A stretch of DNA of 64,000 bases from NCBI GenBank assembly GCA_902790375.1, contig CADARY010000014.1, positions 82,046 through 146,045 on the forward strand, written 5' to 3'. The position numbers and the translations under genes were made by a program. Below, in pieces: positions 1-8,207 of this stretch. The notes beneath the pieces are model-generated. The model made no database searches, had not been told where the DNA came from, and worked only from the letters and a program-made list of their open reading frames with translations. Source of the DNA: Oscillospiraceae bacterium (GTDB lineage Bacteria > Bacillota > Clostridia > Oscillospirales > Oscillospiraceae). Position 1 is the first letter of the stretch, and every line of letters starts with the position of its first letter.

Positions 1-1259
1 CCGCTGATCAGGCGATTCTTTTTGACGCCCTCCTGTCCCGAGACCTTGAAGACTGCGACCGATACGAAGCCGTAGATAATGGTGGCTCCAAACGTGGTGG
101 CGTCCACGATCCACCCGATCGCCGTTCTGCCGAGAAACGGGATGGGCAGAGAGACAAGCAGCACCAGCAGAATGGCGTTGACGGGGATCTGCTTGTCATT
201 GAGCCTGGCAAAGCGCACGGGCAAGATACCGTCCAGCGCTGCGGCATAGCACAGGCGGCTCAGGGCGCGCAGCATACCGATCAGGCTCGAAAGGACCAGG
301 GCCAGCAGAGATGCCATCAGGATATTCACACCGGTCTGACCGAGGTAATAGTTTGCCGCGTAAAAGGCAGGCAGGCCGGCGATCCCGTCAAATTCGTCCA
401 GGCGGGTGATATAATCCAGCCAGCCGGAGCAGCTCTCCGGATAAGCGGAGACGCTCAGAAGAACAATAAAGATGTACAGGGCGGTGGTGACGGTCACGGC
501 GAGGACGAGGATGCGGAACATATTGCTGTGCTTGAATTTGTATTCCTCGGCCGAATGCGTCACGGTTTCAAAGCCGATGAAAGCCCAGGGAGAGATAAAG
601 GCAATGCGGATCACCTGCCCCAGGACGTTTTTATCCGGGAGAAAGGCAGGACTCATGCTCATGCCGGTGCTGCGGTGCCCGATCATGGCAACAGCGAAGC
701 ATACCGTAATGCCGACGGTGAAGACCAGCACCATCACCACCATGAGCCTGGCAGTCGCCGTCTTGCTCTTCATGCACAGCAGACCGACCAGCCACATCAC
801 CACCAGCGTCACCAGCGCTTCCCCAAGGTAGACCTCATAGCCGAAGACCTTGAAGAGATACACCTTCTTAAAGACGGCCTGCAGGAAATAGCGCGCGAAC
901 AGGGGAATGCTCGTGGCGTTGGCCCAGAAGATCGAGATATAGATCAGGAACATGAACCAGGCGATCAGGAAGGCGAGGTCATAGCCGAAGATGCACTTCA
1001 CATAGTTATAAAGACCGCCTGTGCCCGGATAACGATTGGCCAGAAAATGATAATGGCTCGACACCATCAGCATCATGGCAAACCCGATCAGCAGGCCGAG
1101 GATGGAGCCCATCGGTCCCGCCTGGGAGAGGTAGGAGCTGCTGGTGACAACAAGCGAACCCCAGCCGATAGCCGAACCGACCGACAGCGCCCAGACGGCC
1201 AGCGGCGAAAGATAGGGCTGCAGCGTTTGTTTTTGTGTGATGTTCTTTGTCTCGTTCAT
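1..1259 (-). CDS. APC superfamily amino acid permease (C-terminal part outside window)
   Basis: Read from the reverse strand, an open frame of about 419 codons runs off the left edge without a stop. The start is an ATG at 1259 with AGGAG eight bases upstream. The product is a polytopic membrane protein. Its first helix carries a GSAIGWGSLV segment, the small-residue substrate-binding stretch of amino acid/polyamine/organocation permeases. Later segments include the GGLYNYVK region after helix 2 and a PWAFIGFETVTHSAEEYK block, typical of helix 6-7 in this family. It probably takes up or exchanges an amino acid or amine at the cytoplasmic membrane; the substrate cannot be told. It is transcribed away from folD from its own promoter. 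Family is confident, specificity unknown. Confidence 0.85.
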   Translation of the reverse strand, partial: MNETKNITQKQTLQPYLSPLAVWALSVGSAIGWGSLVVTSSSYLSQAGPMGSILGLLIGFAMMLMVSSHYHFLANRYPGTGGLYNYVKCIFGYDLAFLIAWFMFLIYISIFWANATSIPLFARYFLQAVFKKVYLFKVFGYEVYLGEALVTLVVMWLVGLLCMKSKTATARLMVVMVLVFTVGITVCFAVAMIGHRSTGMSMSPAFLPDKNVLGQVIRIAFISPWAFIGFETVTHSAEEYKFKHSNMFRILVLAVTVTTALYIFIVLLSVSAYPESCSGWLDYITRLDEFDGIAGLPAFYAANYYLGQTGVNILMASLLALVLSSLIGMLRALSRLCYAAALDGILPVRFARLNDKQIPVNAILLVLLVSLPIPFLGRTAIGWIVDATTFGATIIYGFVSVAVFKVSGQEGVKKNRLIS

Positions 1260-1365
1260 ATGATCAGCTCCTACTTTATGAAACTGTAATCCGCTGCAGG
1301 AGTCCTTTTGCCCGCTGTGCAGGATTGCCAACGGATCGCTCTCTCAGCTTCGATACTTTCTTTAT

Positions 1366-1394
1366 ATTCTACTATATTTTTGCTTTTTTTTCAA
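1366..1394 (-). promoter_or_regulatory. sigma-A-type promoter for the APC permease
   Basis: On the minus strand TTGAAA (1389-1394) and TAGAAT (1366-1371) are separated by 17 bases, about 107 bases before the permease start. The -35 box overlaps the end of folD. Seen by eye only. Confidence 0.5.
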
Positions 1395-2281
1395 TGATAT
1401 TCTTCCAATAAGGCGGCACTTGTTTTATCGAAGGCCAACAGCCCCATATGGAGCCTTGCCAGCGTGAGCGCGTTTTCCAGGAGCATGGCCCGCGTCATCG
1501 GGCCGACCCCTCCCGGAACCGGGGTGATGTGGGAGCAAATGTCCTTTACCTCGTCAAAGCACACATCCCCGGTAAACTTCCCGGTGACAGGATCACGGTT
1601 CATGGCGACATCGATCACCACGGCCCCGTCCTTCACCATGTCTGCGGTGATGAGTCCCGGGCGCCCTGCCGCAACGATCAGTATATCCGCCAGGCGCGTC
1701 ATGGCGGCAAGATCCTGCGTGTGGCTGTGGCAGTAGATCACGGTGCCGTGGCGCTGAAGCAGGAGCAGGCCCATGGGCTTGCCGACAATCTCGCTTCTGC
1801 CGATGACGACGCAGGTCTTGCCGTCCACGCAAATGTGATAGGCGTCCAGCAGACGGCCAATCCCGCGGGGCGTGCACGGCCAGAGCACGGAATCCCCTTG
1901 AACCATTCGCCCCACATTGAGCGGATGGAAAGCGTCCACATCCTTTGCCGGACTGATGGATTCTATGATGCGGCGCTCGTTGAAGGACGCCGGGAGAGGG
2001 AGCTGAACCAGAATGCCGTCAATGGCAGCGTCGTCGTTGAGCTTGCTGATCGCACCAAGCAGCTCTTCCTCCGAGACGGAGACGGGGTAATGGATCAGAC
2101 GCGAAAAGAAACCGCATTCCCCGCAGTCTTTGATCTTGTTCGTCACATAGAGCTGCGAAGCGGGATCATCTCCGACAAGGATAACGGCGACCCCGGGCCT
2201 GCGCGGCAGCTTTGCGGCTTCCTCCTGAATCCTCCGGCGGATCGACGCCGCGAGAGCTTTTCCATCCAGTATCGTGGGCAT
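1391..2281 (-). CDS. folD: Bifunctional methylenetetrahydrofolate dehydrogenase / methenyltetrahydrofolate cyclohydrolase
   Basis: A 296-residue cytoplasmic enzyme of usual FolD length. It interconverts 5,10-methylene-, 5,10-methenyl- and 10-formyl-tetrahydrofolate with NADP. The catalytic YVTNK segment lies at about residues 45-49, the QLPLP motif at 93-97, the Rossmann motif GRSEIVGKPMG at 161-171 and the C-terminal PVPGGVGPMT signature near 260. An upstream in-frame start exists at 2317, but the ATG at 2281 has an AGAAAGGAGAT ribosome binding site and begins with the family-typical MPTILDGK, so it was chosen. The gene stands alone with its own promoter. A stand-alone cyclodeaminase-like gene lies 6 kb away, but nothing ties the two directly. 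Confidence 0.97.
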   Translation of the reverse strand: MPTILDGKALAASIRRRIQEEAAKLPRRPGVAVILVGDDPASQLYVTNKIKDCGECGFFSRLIHYPVSVSEEELLGAISKLNDDAAIDGILVQLPLPASFNERRIIESISPAKDVDAFHPLNVGRMVQGDSVLWPCTPRGIGRLLDAYHICVDGKTCVVIGRSEIVGKPMGLLLLQRHGTVIYCHSHTQDLAAMTRLADILIVAAGRPGLITADMVKDGAVVIDVAMNRDPVTGKFTGDVCFDEVKDICSHITPVPGGVGPMTRAMLLENALTLARLHMGLLAFDKTSAALLEEYH

Positions 2282-2408
2282 TTTGTGATCTCCTTTCTGC
2301 GCCCTGCGCGCCCGCAATTTTCACAGTGAAAGGGACAGTATTCTCCGGGCATGGCAGCGAAGGCGCATGACAAAAGAAAAATAAAAACGCAGGTTCAAAG
2401 CGTGGGTA

Positions 2409-2437
2409 ATTATACGTGATAAGCAGAGAAAAAGCAA
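2409..2437 (-). promoter_or_regulatory. promoter for folD
   Basis: Minus-strand TTGCTT (2432-2437), 17-base spacer, TATAAT (2409-2414), 128 bases upstream of the folD start. A perfect -10 box with good spacing; visual match only. Confidence 0.6.
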
Positions 2438-2468
2438 GGCGAGGTTATCGGCAGGAAAGGAAAAGTAC

Positions 2469-2497
2469 TTTCCTTACTGCCGGATTTATGATATAAT
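2469..2497 (+). promoter_or_regulatory. extended -10 promoter for the TIGR02172-type kinase gene
   Basis: TTTCCT (2469-2474), 17-base spacer, and TATAAT (2492-2497) preceded by TGA, giving an extended -10. It lies back to back with the folD promoter. The 5' untranslated region would be about 100 bases. Confidence 0.6.
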
Positions 2498-2606
2498 TAC
2501 CGCAATCGGCCTAAAGCAGATTGGAGAATGAAACATATGGGACAGAGTAAGCTGCCCGACGGACAAAAGCCGGGCTTTACAACAGCTCTGTTCAGGGAAA
2601 GGACGC

Positions 2607-3578
2607 ATGATGGATAAGGAGCCTGCCGGTTCTCTTTGCTCGGAACCCTCCGATTCCGATAAGCCAATGCCCGGCAAATGCAGGGAGGTATCCCTCGACG
2701 GCTGCCGTAAGATCGGCAGCGGACAGAAGGGGACGGTTTACCGCTACGGGAATGAGCTGATCCTCAAGGTCTATGATATAATAAACACCTATCGGGATGT
2801 AGAGCGGGAGATCGCGCTGAGTCGGCGCGCATTTGTCCTCGGCATCCCCACGGCGATCTCCTTCGGTATCGTATCGCTGGGAGACCGCTACGGCGCCATG
2901 TATGAGCTTTTGGGCTCCGAGACTCTGTCTGCCTGCATTGCGAATAATCCGTCAGGTCTGGATTATTATGCCGGCGTGATGGCGAAGCTGGCCCGGACCA
3001 TTCACAGTACCGAGGCGAAGGAGAAGGATTGCTTCCCCGATGCAAGGGACAGATTCCGGGCATATATCACCAATGGGCTTGCCCGCTGCGACAGGGAGCT
3101 TGCCGACCGCTGCTGTGAGCTGATCGATGGCATGCAGGCGACAAGGTTTTTGATCCACGGGGACTTTCATACCAGCAACGTCTTCCTGCACAAAACCGAA
3201 GCCCTTGCCATTGATATGGATCGCCTGTCGACAGGGGACCCGATCTTTGAGCTGGGGGATATGAATTATTATTTCGATAAAGGAAAAGGGAAGGACCCGG
3301 AGGACACAGATCCGTATCTGGGGATTTCCTACAGAATATGCCGGGAATTTTTGAATCTGTTCATGCGGCATTATCTTCAAACACAGGATGAAGCGCGCCT
3401 GCGGGAGGTGACGGACCGGGCGGCGCTGCTGGGAGACCTGCGGCGCATCAACCGGTACTGGAAGGCGGGAGCGCTCACGGAAGAGACTCAGAGCAAGGTG
3501 GATCGGCTGATCGTGGAAATGAAAAAACTGCTGGAGCGGGTGGACAGTCTGGACGTTATCCGGCAGAAACAGAAATAA
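2607..3578 (+). CDS. Aminoglycoside/choline kinase-like phosphotransferase (TIGR02172-type)
   Basis: A 323-residue protein with a eukaryotic-like kinase fold of the APH/choline kinase group. The probable nucleotide-binding Lys is at about 54 (ILKVY), the Brenner motif HGDFHTSN at 184-191 and the metal-binding IDMD at 202-205. It most resembles the TIGR02172 family of putative kinases, whose substrate is not established; choline, a sugar or an aminoglycoside are all possible. The start is one of two adjacent ATGs (2607 or 2610) after AGGGAAAGGA. Its own promoter lies upstream, and a mobile-looking repeat begins at the stop codon. The N-terminal 25 residues are probably disordered. There is no resistance-gene context, so calling it a drug-resistance gene would be unjustified. 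Confidence 0.75.
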   Translation: MMDKEPAGSLCSEPSDSDKPMPGKCREVSLDGCRKIGSGQKGTVYRYGNELILKVYDIINTYRDVEREIALSRRAFVLGIPTAISFGIVSLGDRYGAMYELLGSETLSACIANNPSGLDYYAGVMAKLARTIHSTEAKEKDCFPDARDRFRAYITNGLARCDRELADRCCELIDGMQATRFLIHGDFHTSNVFLHKTEALAIDMDRLSTGDPIFELGDMNYYFDKGKGKDPEDTDPYLGISYRICREFLNLFMRHYLQTQDEARLREVTDRAALLGDLRRINRYWKAGALTEETQSKVDRLIVEMKKLLERVDSLDVIRQKQK

Positions 3579-3723
3579 AGGCAACACCGCATAATTCGGC
3601 AAGAGCAGATCCTGAGAAAATTTGGGTTCTGATAAAGGCACTTTTTCGCAGATGTACTTTGTGTACCTCAAGAAAACACAAATTTTCCAGGAGATGCCGC
3701 AGGCGGATTATGCGGTGTTGCCT
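3579..3723 (+). repeat. MITE-like repeat, copy 1 of 3
   Basis: A 145-base element bounded by imperfect terminal inverted repeats, AGGCAACACCGCA on the left and TGCGGTGTTGCCT on the right. It starts directly after the TAA of the kinase gene. It shares long near-identical internal blocks with copies at 15528-15702 and (inverted) 43891-43995. Internally it can fold into a long imperfect hairpin. No coding capacity was recognised. Confidence 0.85.
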
Positions 3724-3796
3724 AAAGAATCCCCCAGGCAATGCGGCAATGCCATCGCTTTGTGACATTGAGCCAAGCTGGGGGATTCTTTTTTTA
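3724..3796 (+). terminator. long-loop hairpin terminator
   Basis: AAAGAATCCCCCAG (3724-3737) pairs perfectly with CTGGGGGATTCTTT (3778-3791) around a 40-base loop and is followed by more T residues. It immediately follows repeat copy 1 and lies between the convergent kinase and U32 genes. The unusually large loop contains a second weak inverted pair (GGCAATG / CATTGAGCC), so it may be a second small repeat rather than a simple terminator. Confidence 0.7.
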
Positions 3797-3831
3797 AAAA
3801 CGGGATCGTATCACAGATCCCGGAGCTGCCA

Positions 3832-5076
3832 TTATCTGCGCCTTCTGAGAATGGAGAGCCTGGGGGCCTTTTTCGGAAGATGCATATGAAACGCCATCAT
3901 CGGGTGGCGGGCATCGGGGATAGACGCTCCTTCCTCGTCAAAGAGCGCTGCCGCGGTGAAGGCAAGCGGCTCCCCCTCGGGGGTGAGAAGCTCCAGCTCC
4001 TCGCCGACAGAAAACTTGTTGCGCTGGGTGAGCAGGGCGTTCCCGTCCTCCTCGCAGCTTTCCACAACGGCAACGATGTCCGCGCCGCTCGTGTATGTTC
4101 CGTCATAGCACTGACCGGGCTCGCGGCCCAGGTAAAAGCCGGTGCAATAGGGCCGGTGACTGACCATCTCGGTCTCCCGCACCCACAGCTCCGGCACCGG
4201 ATCTCCGGCGGCGACGGCGTCAAGCGCGTGACGGTAGGCATTCGTGGTCACGGCGGCATAATAGGCGGATTTCATGCGTCCTTCGATTTTGAAGCTGGTG
4301 ACGCCCGCCTCCGCCAGATCCTGCAGATGCTCGATCATCCGCAGATCGTTGGAGTTCATGATGTAGGTGCCGCCGTCATCCTCCGTGAGATCGAAGGCCT
4401 GCCCGGGGCGCTTTTCCTCCACCAGGCTGTATTTCCAGCGGCAGGGCTGGGCGCACTCGCCCCGGTTGCCGTCCCGCCCGGTCAAATAGTTAGACAGCAG
4501 GCAGCGCCCGGAGAAGGAGACGCACATCGCCCCGTGCACAAAGGCCTCCAGCCTGAGCTCCGAGGGGGTGTTGGCACGGATCTTCCGGATCTCCTCCAGG
4601 CTCAGCTCCCGGGCGAGCACCACCGTGTCCGCGCCCATGGCGTGCAGAACATTGGCGGCAGCGCTGTTGACCACGCCAAGCTGCGTACTCACATGGAGCT
4701 TGAGCTGCGGGGCAAATCGCCTGGCAAGCGCCAGCACTCCCATATCCGCGATGATGAGGGCGTCAGACCCGGCCTCCTGCAGGAAGCCGAGATACTCCGG
4801 CAGGCGGGCAAGCTCATCCTCCCGCGGCAGCGTATTGCAGGTCACGTAGACCTTCCGGCCCATGCTGTGCGCAAGCGCCGTCGCGCGGACGAGCTCTTCT
4901 CTTTCAAAATTACCGGCGGCGGCCCGCAGGCCAAATTCCTTTCCGGCCAGGTATACGGCGTCGGCTCCGTAGCACAGCGCCATTTCGAGGCGTTCCCAAT
5001 CTCCCGCGGGAGAAAGAAGCTCGAAATCATTACGAATAATTTTGTGAAGCAACAAAGTTATTGAACTCCGTATCAT
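3832..5076 (-). CDS. U32 family peptidase (collagenase-like / tRNA hydroxylation TrhP-like)
   Basis: Up to 414 residues. The N-terminal ELLSPAGDWERLEMAL block and the U32 signature EAFVHGAMCVSFSGRC (about residues 177-192) are clear. A Cys-containing CAQPCR follows at 208-213, and KIEGRMKS near 260. Members of the family are annotated as peptidases; several (TrhP, RlhA) are known to hydroxylate tRNA or rRNA, and this protein has the layout of the TrhP type. The gene overlaps the 3' end of mltG by 47 bases, so the two are translationally linked. The start is uncertain: the ATG at 5076 has no clear ribosome binding site, while a TTG at 5055 has GGAG ten bases upstream. Function is inferred from family. 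Confidence 0.85.
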   Translation of the reverse strand: MIRSSITLLLHKIIRNDFELLSPAGDWERLEMALCYGADAVYLAGKEFGLRAAAGNFEREELVRATALAHSMGRKVYVTCNTLPREDELARLPEYLGFLQEAGSDALIIADMGVLALARRFAPQLKLHVSTQLGVVNSAAANVLHAMGADTVVLARELSLEEIRKIRANTPSELRLEAFVHGAMCVSFSGRCLLSNYLTGRDGNRGECAQPCRWKYSLVEEKRPGQAFDLTEDDGGTYIMNSNDLRMIEHLQDLAEAGVTSFKIEGRMKSAYYAAVTTNAYRHALDAVAAGDPVPELWVRETEMVSHRPYCTGFYLGREPGQCYDGTYTSGADIVAVVESCEEDGNALLTQRNKFSVGEELELLTPEGEPLAFTAAALFDEEGASIPDARHPMMAFHMHLPKKAPRLSILRRRR

Positions 5077-6361
5077 TAGTAAAGAATCTGTGAATGCCCA
5101 GCTCCTGATCGAGCGCGTAGTAATAATAGTTCGTCGATTCGGGATAGAGGGCGGCGTAAATGGAGGTCAGGCCCGGGCTGCAGATCGGGGTGGGCGGCAG
5201 ACCGTCATGGATGCGCGTGTTGTAGGGATCATCCTTTTCCAGCATTTCGGCGGTGGGCGCCCCCTCGTGCTCATCGTAGGGATAGAGAACCGAGGCGTCA
5301 ATGCCCAGCACGATCCCGGCGTTGAGACGGTTATAGATGACCGAGGCGATCAGGGTGCGCTCTTCATCACTGCCGGCCTCCTTCTCAATGAGGGAGGCGA
5401 CCTTGAGCACATCGTACATGTTCATGCCGAGTTCCTCAGCCCGCTGATACATCTCCTCCGTCACACGGCGTCGGAAGTTATCCAGCAGCTTGTTGACGGC
5501 GCTGGAGCCCTGCATGCCCACATAAAACTCATAGGTGTCCGGGAAGAGGAAGCCCTCCAGACGGTAAGCGCCCTGCCCCTCGCTGAGCTGCAGGAAATCG
5601 TAGTTGTATTCGGCCTCGCCGGCATCCTTCATGAGATCATTATAACTGCAAACGCCGTTTTCCTCCAGGCGCATGAAGATCTGGTGCATCTTGAAGCCCT
5701 CCGGGATCGTCACCGTGACCGTGACGGTGGAGGCGGAGCCGGCCCGCATATTCTGAATCAGCGCGCGGTAGTCAAAGGTGGAGCGCAGCTCATACTCGCC
5801 GGGGCTCACCTTCTCGTCTGCGGTGGAGATCTTGCAGAAAAGGTTGAAGAGCCACTTGTATTCGATCAGTCCCGCGTCCTTGAGCACATCCGCCACATAG
5901 TCCATATCGGCATGGGTGACGCGTTTGGTGCCGACCTTCTGTCCGTTTTCGTCGATCCTGTCCACGGTTTCGGACTGGAAGATGCTGCTCGGCAGGGTGA
6001 CGACAGCCGTAAAGTCGTCTTTGTTCAGGGCGAGCATGTCGCTTGTCGCCATCCAGGCAAGGCAGGCCAGCACAATACTGACGCACACGATGAAGGTAAA
6101 GTACATCAGTCCCCCGAGGCAGCCGGAGTGATACTCATGGCTCTGCCTTACGGGGTGATAATCCCGCTCTGACTCCGCGTCGCCCGTGTAGTTGCTCGTC
6201 TCCTTGCCGGAAGCGTCGATCAGGAGCTTGTCCATCGCCTCCAGGGGCTTGCGCCTCTCGGCGTGCTTGGCGGTCCGCTTTTTGGCAGGCTGCTCTGCCG
6301 GCTTGCCGTGTTCATCCTGAATGCGGAATATTTCGTTGATTTTGTCGAGTTCGTCGGGCAT
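5030..6361 (-). CDS. mltG: Endolytic murein transglycosylase
   Basis: A 443-residue single-pass membrane protein of the YceG/MltG family, which cleaves nascent peptidoglycan strands and sets glycan length. There is a cytoplasmic, charged N-terminal tail of about 80 residues, a transmembrane helix at about 83-105, and a periplasm-side catalytic domain. The active-site stretch ASLIEKEAG lies near 322-330, followed by SVIYNRL and the C-terminal GLPPTPICSPG motif. The start ATG is preceded by AAAGGAGAG. The cytoplasmic tail is longer than in E. coli, as is common in Firmicutes. It heads a two-gene unit with the U32 peptidase, an arrangement often seen in Clostridia. Confidence 0.95.
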   Translation of the reverse strand: MPDELDKINEIFRIQDEHGKPAEQPAKKRTAKHAERRKPLEAMDKLLIDASGKETSNYTGDAESERDYHPVRQSHEYHSGCLGGLMYFTFIVCVSIVLACLAWMATSDMLALNKDDFTAVVTLPSSIFQSETVDRIDENGQKVGTKRVTHADMDYVADVLKDAGLIEYKWLFNLFCKISTADEKVSPGEYELRSTFDYRALIQNMRAGSASTVTVTVTIPEGFKMHQIFMRLEENGVCSYNDLMKDAGEAEYNYDFLQLSEGQGAYRLEGFLFPDTYEFYVGMQGSSAVNKLLDNFRRRVTEEMYQRAEELGMNMYDVLKVASLIEKEAGSDEERTLIASVIYNRLNAGIVLGIDASVLYPYDEHEGAPTAEMLEKDDPYNTRIHDGLPPTPICSPGLTSIYAALYPESTNYYYYALDQELGIHRFFTNDTEFNNFVASQNYS

Positions 6362-6534
6362 GTTACTCTCCTTTGATCAGGGTGGGAGTACCGCAGTCTG
6401 TGACACGGCAGGGGACTGCGTCATAAGATGGCATGAGCGCTGTGAAACAACGCGGCGCCGCTCACAGCCGGTCCCGCCGGTTCCGCACAGCTCGGCGGAC
6501 GATGACAGCTCATGTGCGGAGAAAGGAACGTACT

Positions 6535-6726
6535 ATGTTCTGCAATTCCTGTAACAACAATAACACCCTCTGGCTCATCATCCTGATCATCATTCTCTTC
6601 GGCGGCTGCAACAACGGCTGCGGCGGCAACTGCGGCTGCGGCAATAATTGCGGCGGCTGCGGCTGCAACAATAACTGCGGCTGCAACAATAACTGCGGCT
6701 GCAGCAACGACTGCGGCTGCTGCTGA
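6535..6726 (+). CDS. Gly/Cys/Asn-rich membrane microprotein (chorion-class high-cysteine type)
   Basis: A 63-residue protein. The N-terminal MFCNSCNNNN is followed by one hydrophobic helix (TLWLIILIIILFGG). The second half is made almost entirely of Cys, Gly and Asn in repeating units such as CGCNNNCGCNNNCGC. The ATG at 6535 was preferred over a longer frame from 6433 because it has GAGAAAGGAACG upstream and begins at the conserved part. Databases carry similar short Clostridia proteins under names such as chorion class high-cysteine protein; function is unknown. Roughly one third of residues are Cys, suggesting metal binding or cross-linking in a surface or spore layer (inference). A good terminator follows, so it is a single-gene unit. 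Confidence 0.8.
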   Translation: MFCNSCNNNNTLWLIILIIILFGGCNNGCGGNCGCGNNCGGCGCNNNCGCNNNCGCSNDCGCC

Positions 6727-6732
6727 GCCTGT

Positions 6733-6758
6733 AAGGGGCCCCGCATGGGGCTCCTTTT
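6733..6758 (+). terminator. intrinsic terminator of the microprotein gene
   Basis: AAGGGGCCCC (6733-6742) pairs with GGGGCTCCTT (6747-6756), one G-T wobble, tetraloop GCAT, followed by a T/C-rich tail. It also lies downstream of tmk on the other strand. Confidence 0.8.
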
Positions 6759-6778
6759 CCTTTGACGCCGTGCGCACC

Positions 6779-7456
6779 CTATTTGTTTCCGAGCTCCCGC
6801 AGGAGAATGTCATAGATTTCAGCGTTTTTCTCGTCCATATCGCGCTCGCGCCCGTCCTTCTGCCAGGGAATGCGCGTCCAGCCGTAATGCCGGCAGGCCA
6901 TGTCCGCCGTGTGAAGGCAGCGGGCCAGATAGCCGCTGTCCTGCTCATGGATATCCGCGCGGGTGTGCGTTTCCGCCTCCCGCTGCCGCATGCGTCTGCG
7001 GGAGGTTTCCAGATCCACATCCAGATAGAGAACCAGATCCGGCTCCGGCAGGCCCATCTTCCCGTATTCAAAATCCGCAAGCCAGTCGAAGAAGGCCGGC
7101 AGCTCCTCATCCGGGAGCTTGCTCCCCTGGTGGACGGCGTTCGAGGTCGTATAGCGGTCGGAGAGAATGAGACCGCCGTTTTCATAAAGCCTGCCCCAAT
7201 CGTCCCGATAGGAGGCGAAGCGATCCACCGCGTAAAAGGCGGAAGCCGTGTAAGCGTTCACATCCCCGGGCTTTTTTCCGAAGGCGCCGCCGAGATAGAG
7301 ACGGATCAGCGCGCTGCTCTGCTTCTCATAGCGCGGAAATACGATGTGATTATACGCAATTTTGTCCCGTTCCATTCTCTCGCACAGGAGGCGGTACTGC
7401 GCGGACTTGCCGCTGCCGTCAATGCCCTCCAGAACGATCAGCTTTCCCTTGCCCAT
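6779..7456 (-). CDS. tmk: Thymidylate kinase (dTMP kinase)
   Basis: A 225-residue P-loop nucleotide kinase that phosphorylates dTMP to dTDP. It has the Walker A GIDGSGKS at about residues 10-17, the substrate-binding FPRYEKQSS, the DRYTTSNAVHQGSK segment (a variant of the usual DRYxxSxxAYQ) and PDLVLYLDVDLE near 150. The ATG at 7456 has GGAAAGACC upstream; an in-frame TTG at 7480 is less likely. It is the last gene of the prfC - FTCD_C - sirtuin - tmk operon, 26 bases after the sirtuin. The DRY-region variation places it in a somewhat divergent Tmk branch, so activity on another deoxynucleotide cannot be excluded. Confidence 0.85.
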   Translation of the reverse strand: MGKGKLIVLEGIDGSGKSAQYRLLCERMERDKIAYNHIVFPRYEKQSSALIRLYLGGAFGKKPGDVNAYTASAFYAVDRFASYRDDWGRLYENGGLILSDRYTTSNAVHQGSKLPDEELPAFFDWLADFEYGKMGLPEPDLVLYLDVDLETSRRRMRQREAETHTRADIHEQDSGYLARCLHTADMACRHYGWTRIPWQKDGRERDMDEKNAEIYDILLRELGNK

Positions 7457-7482
7457 AGTGTTCGGTCTTTCCTTTTTCAATT

Positions 7483-8193
7483 TCAGATTTGCGCAAAAAC
7501 CTCGCCGATCTTGCCGTGGATGGTGAGATCCGCCTCGGCAGGCGTACTGCTGCGGGTAATCAGCACAAGCTTATTCCCCCGGTAATAGTTGATGAGCCCT
7601 GCCGCCGGATAGACCTTCAGAGAAGTGCCGCCGATGATGAGCACATCCGCGCTGCGGATATACTGGATGGCGCGCATCATCACATCGTTGTCCAGCGGTT
7701 CCTCATAGAGTACGATATCCGGGCGGATCACTCCGCCGCAGCCACAGCGCGGCACGCCGGAGCCGTGGTTCATGAGATCGGCGTCAAAGCTTTTTCGGCA
7801 GCGGGAGCAGTATGCGCGCATGATGCTGCCGTGCAGCTCAAGGACGTTTTCACTTCCCGCGGCCTGGTGCAGACCGTCGATGTTCTGCGTGATGACAGCC
7901 TTAAGCTTGCCTTCCCGCTCCAGCTCTGCCAGACGCAGGTGGCAGCGGTTCGGCTTTACGCCGTCGATCACCAGCTTCTCCCGATGAAAACGATAGTACT
8001 CCTCGGGAAAGCGCTCGAAGAAGGTATGGCTGAGGATGGTCTCGGGCGGGTATTTCCACTTCTGATTATACAGGCCGTCCACACTTCGAAAGTCGGGGAT
8101 ACCGCTCTCGGTGCTGACGCCGGCCCCGCCAAAGAAGACGATATTGTCACTGCCGTCTATCCATTCCTTCAGCTTTGCAATATTGGCATCCAT
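7483..8193 (-). CDS. cobB: Sirtuin, NAD-dependent protein deacylase
   Basis: A 236-residue SIR2-family enzyme that removes acyl groups from lysines using NAD. Seen are the NAD-binding [16 protein letters not shown] (about 20-36), the [12 protein letters not shown] motif, the catalytic His in ELHGS, and a zinc-binding module with two Cys pairs (CSRC, CGCG). Start ATG at 8193 follows AAAGGAGG. It begins 14 bases after the cyclodeaminase-like gene and precedes tmk on the same strand. Length and motifs are complete. Which acyl group it prefers cannot be read from the sequence with confidence. Confidence 0.93.
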   Translation of the reverse strand: MDANIAKLKEWIDGSDNIVFFGGAGVSTESGIPDFRSVDGLYNQKWKYPPETILSHTFFERFPEEYYRFHREKLVIDGVKPNRCHLRLAELEREGKLKAVITQNIDGLHQAAGSENVLELHGSIMRAYCSRCRKSFDADLMNHGSGVPRCGCGGVIRPDIVLYEEPLDNDVMMRAIQYIRSADVLIIGGTSLKVYPAAGLINYYRGNKLVLITRSSTPAEADLTIHGKIGEVFAQI

Positions 8194-8207
8194 GTTCCGC
8201 GCCTCCT

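Noticed and set aside
528-1289. 253-residue plus-strand frame rich in His
   Set aside because: Shadow of the APC permease, which is open over the whole region on the minus strand but lacks a stop inside the window.
2607-3578. Aminoglycoside resistance gene
   Set aside because: The kinase motifs are shared by many small-molecule kinases and there is no resistance or mobile context beyond a short repeat.
6600-6725. Tandem CGC/AAC DNA repeats as a CRISPR-like or satellite array
   Set aside because: The repeat units are codons of the Cys/Gly/Asn-rich microprotein; no constant repeats with unique spacers.
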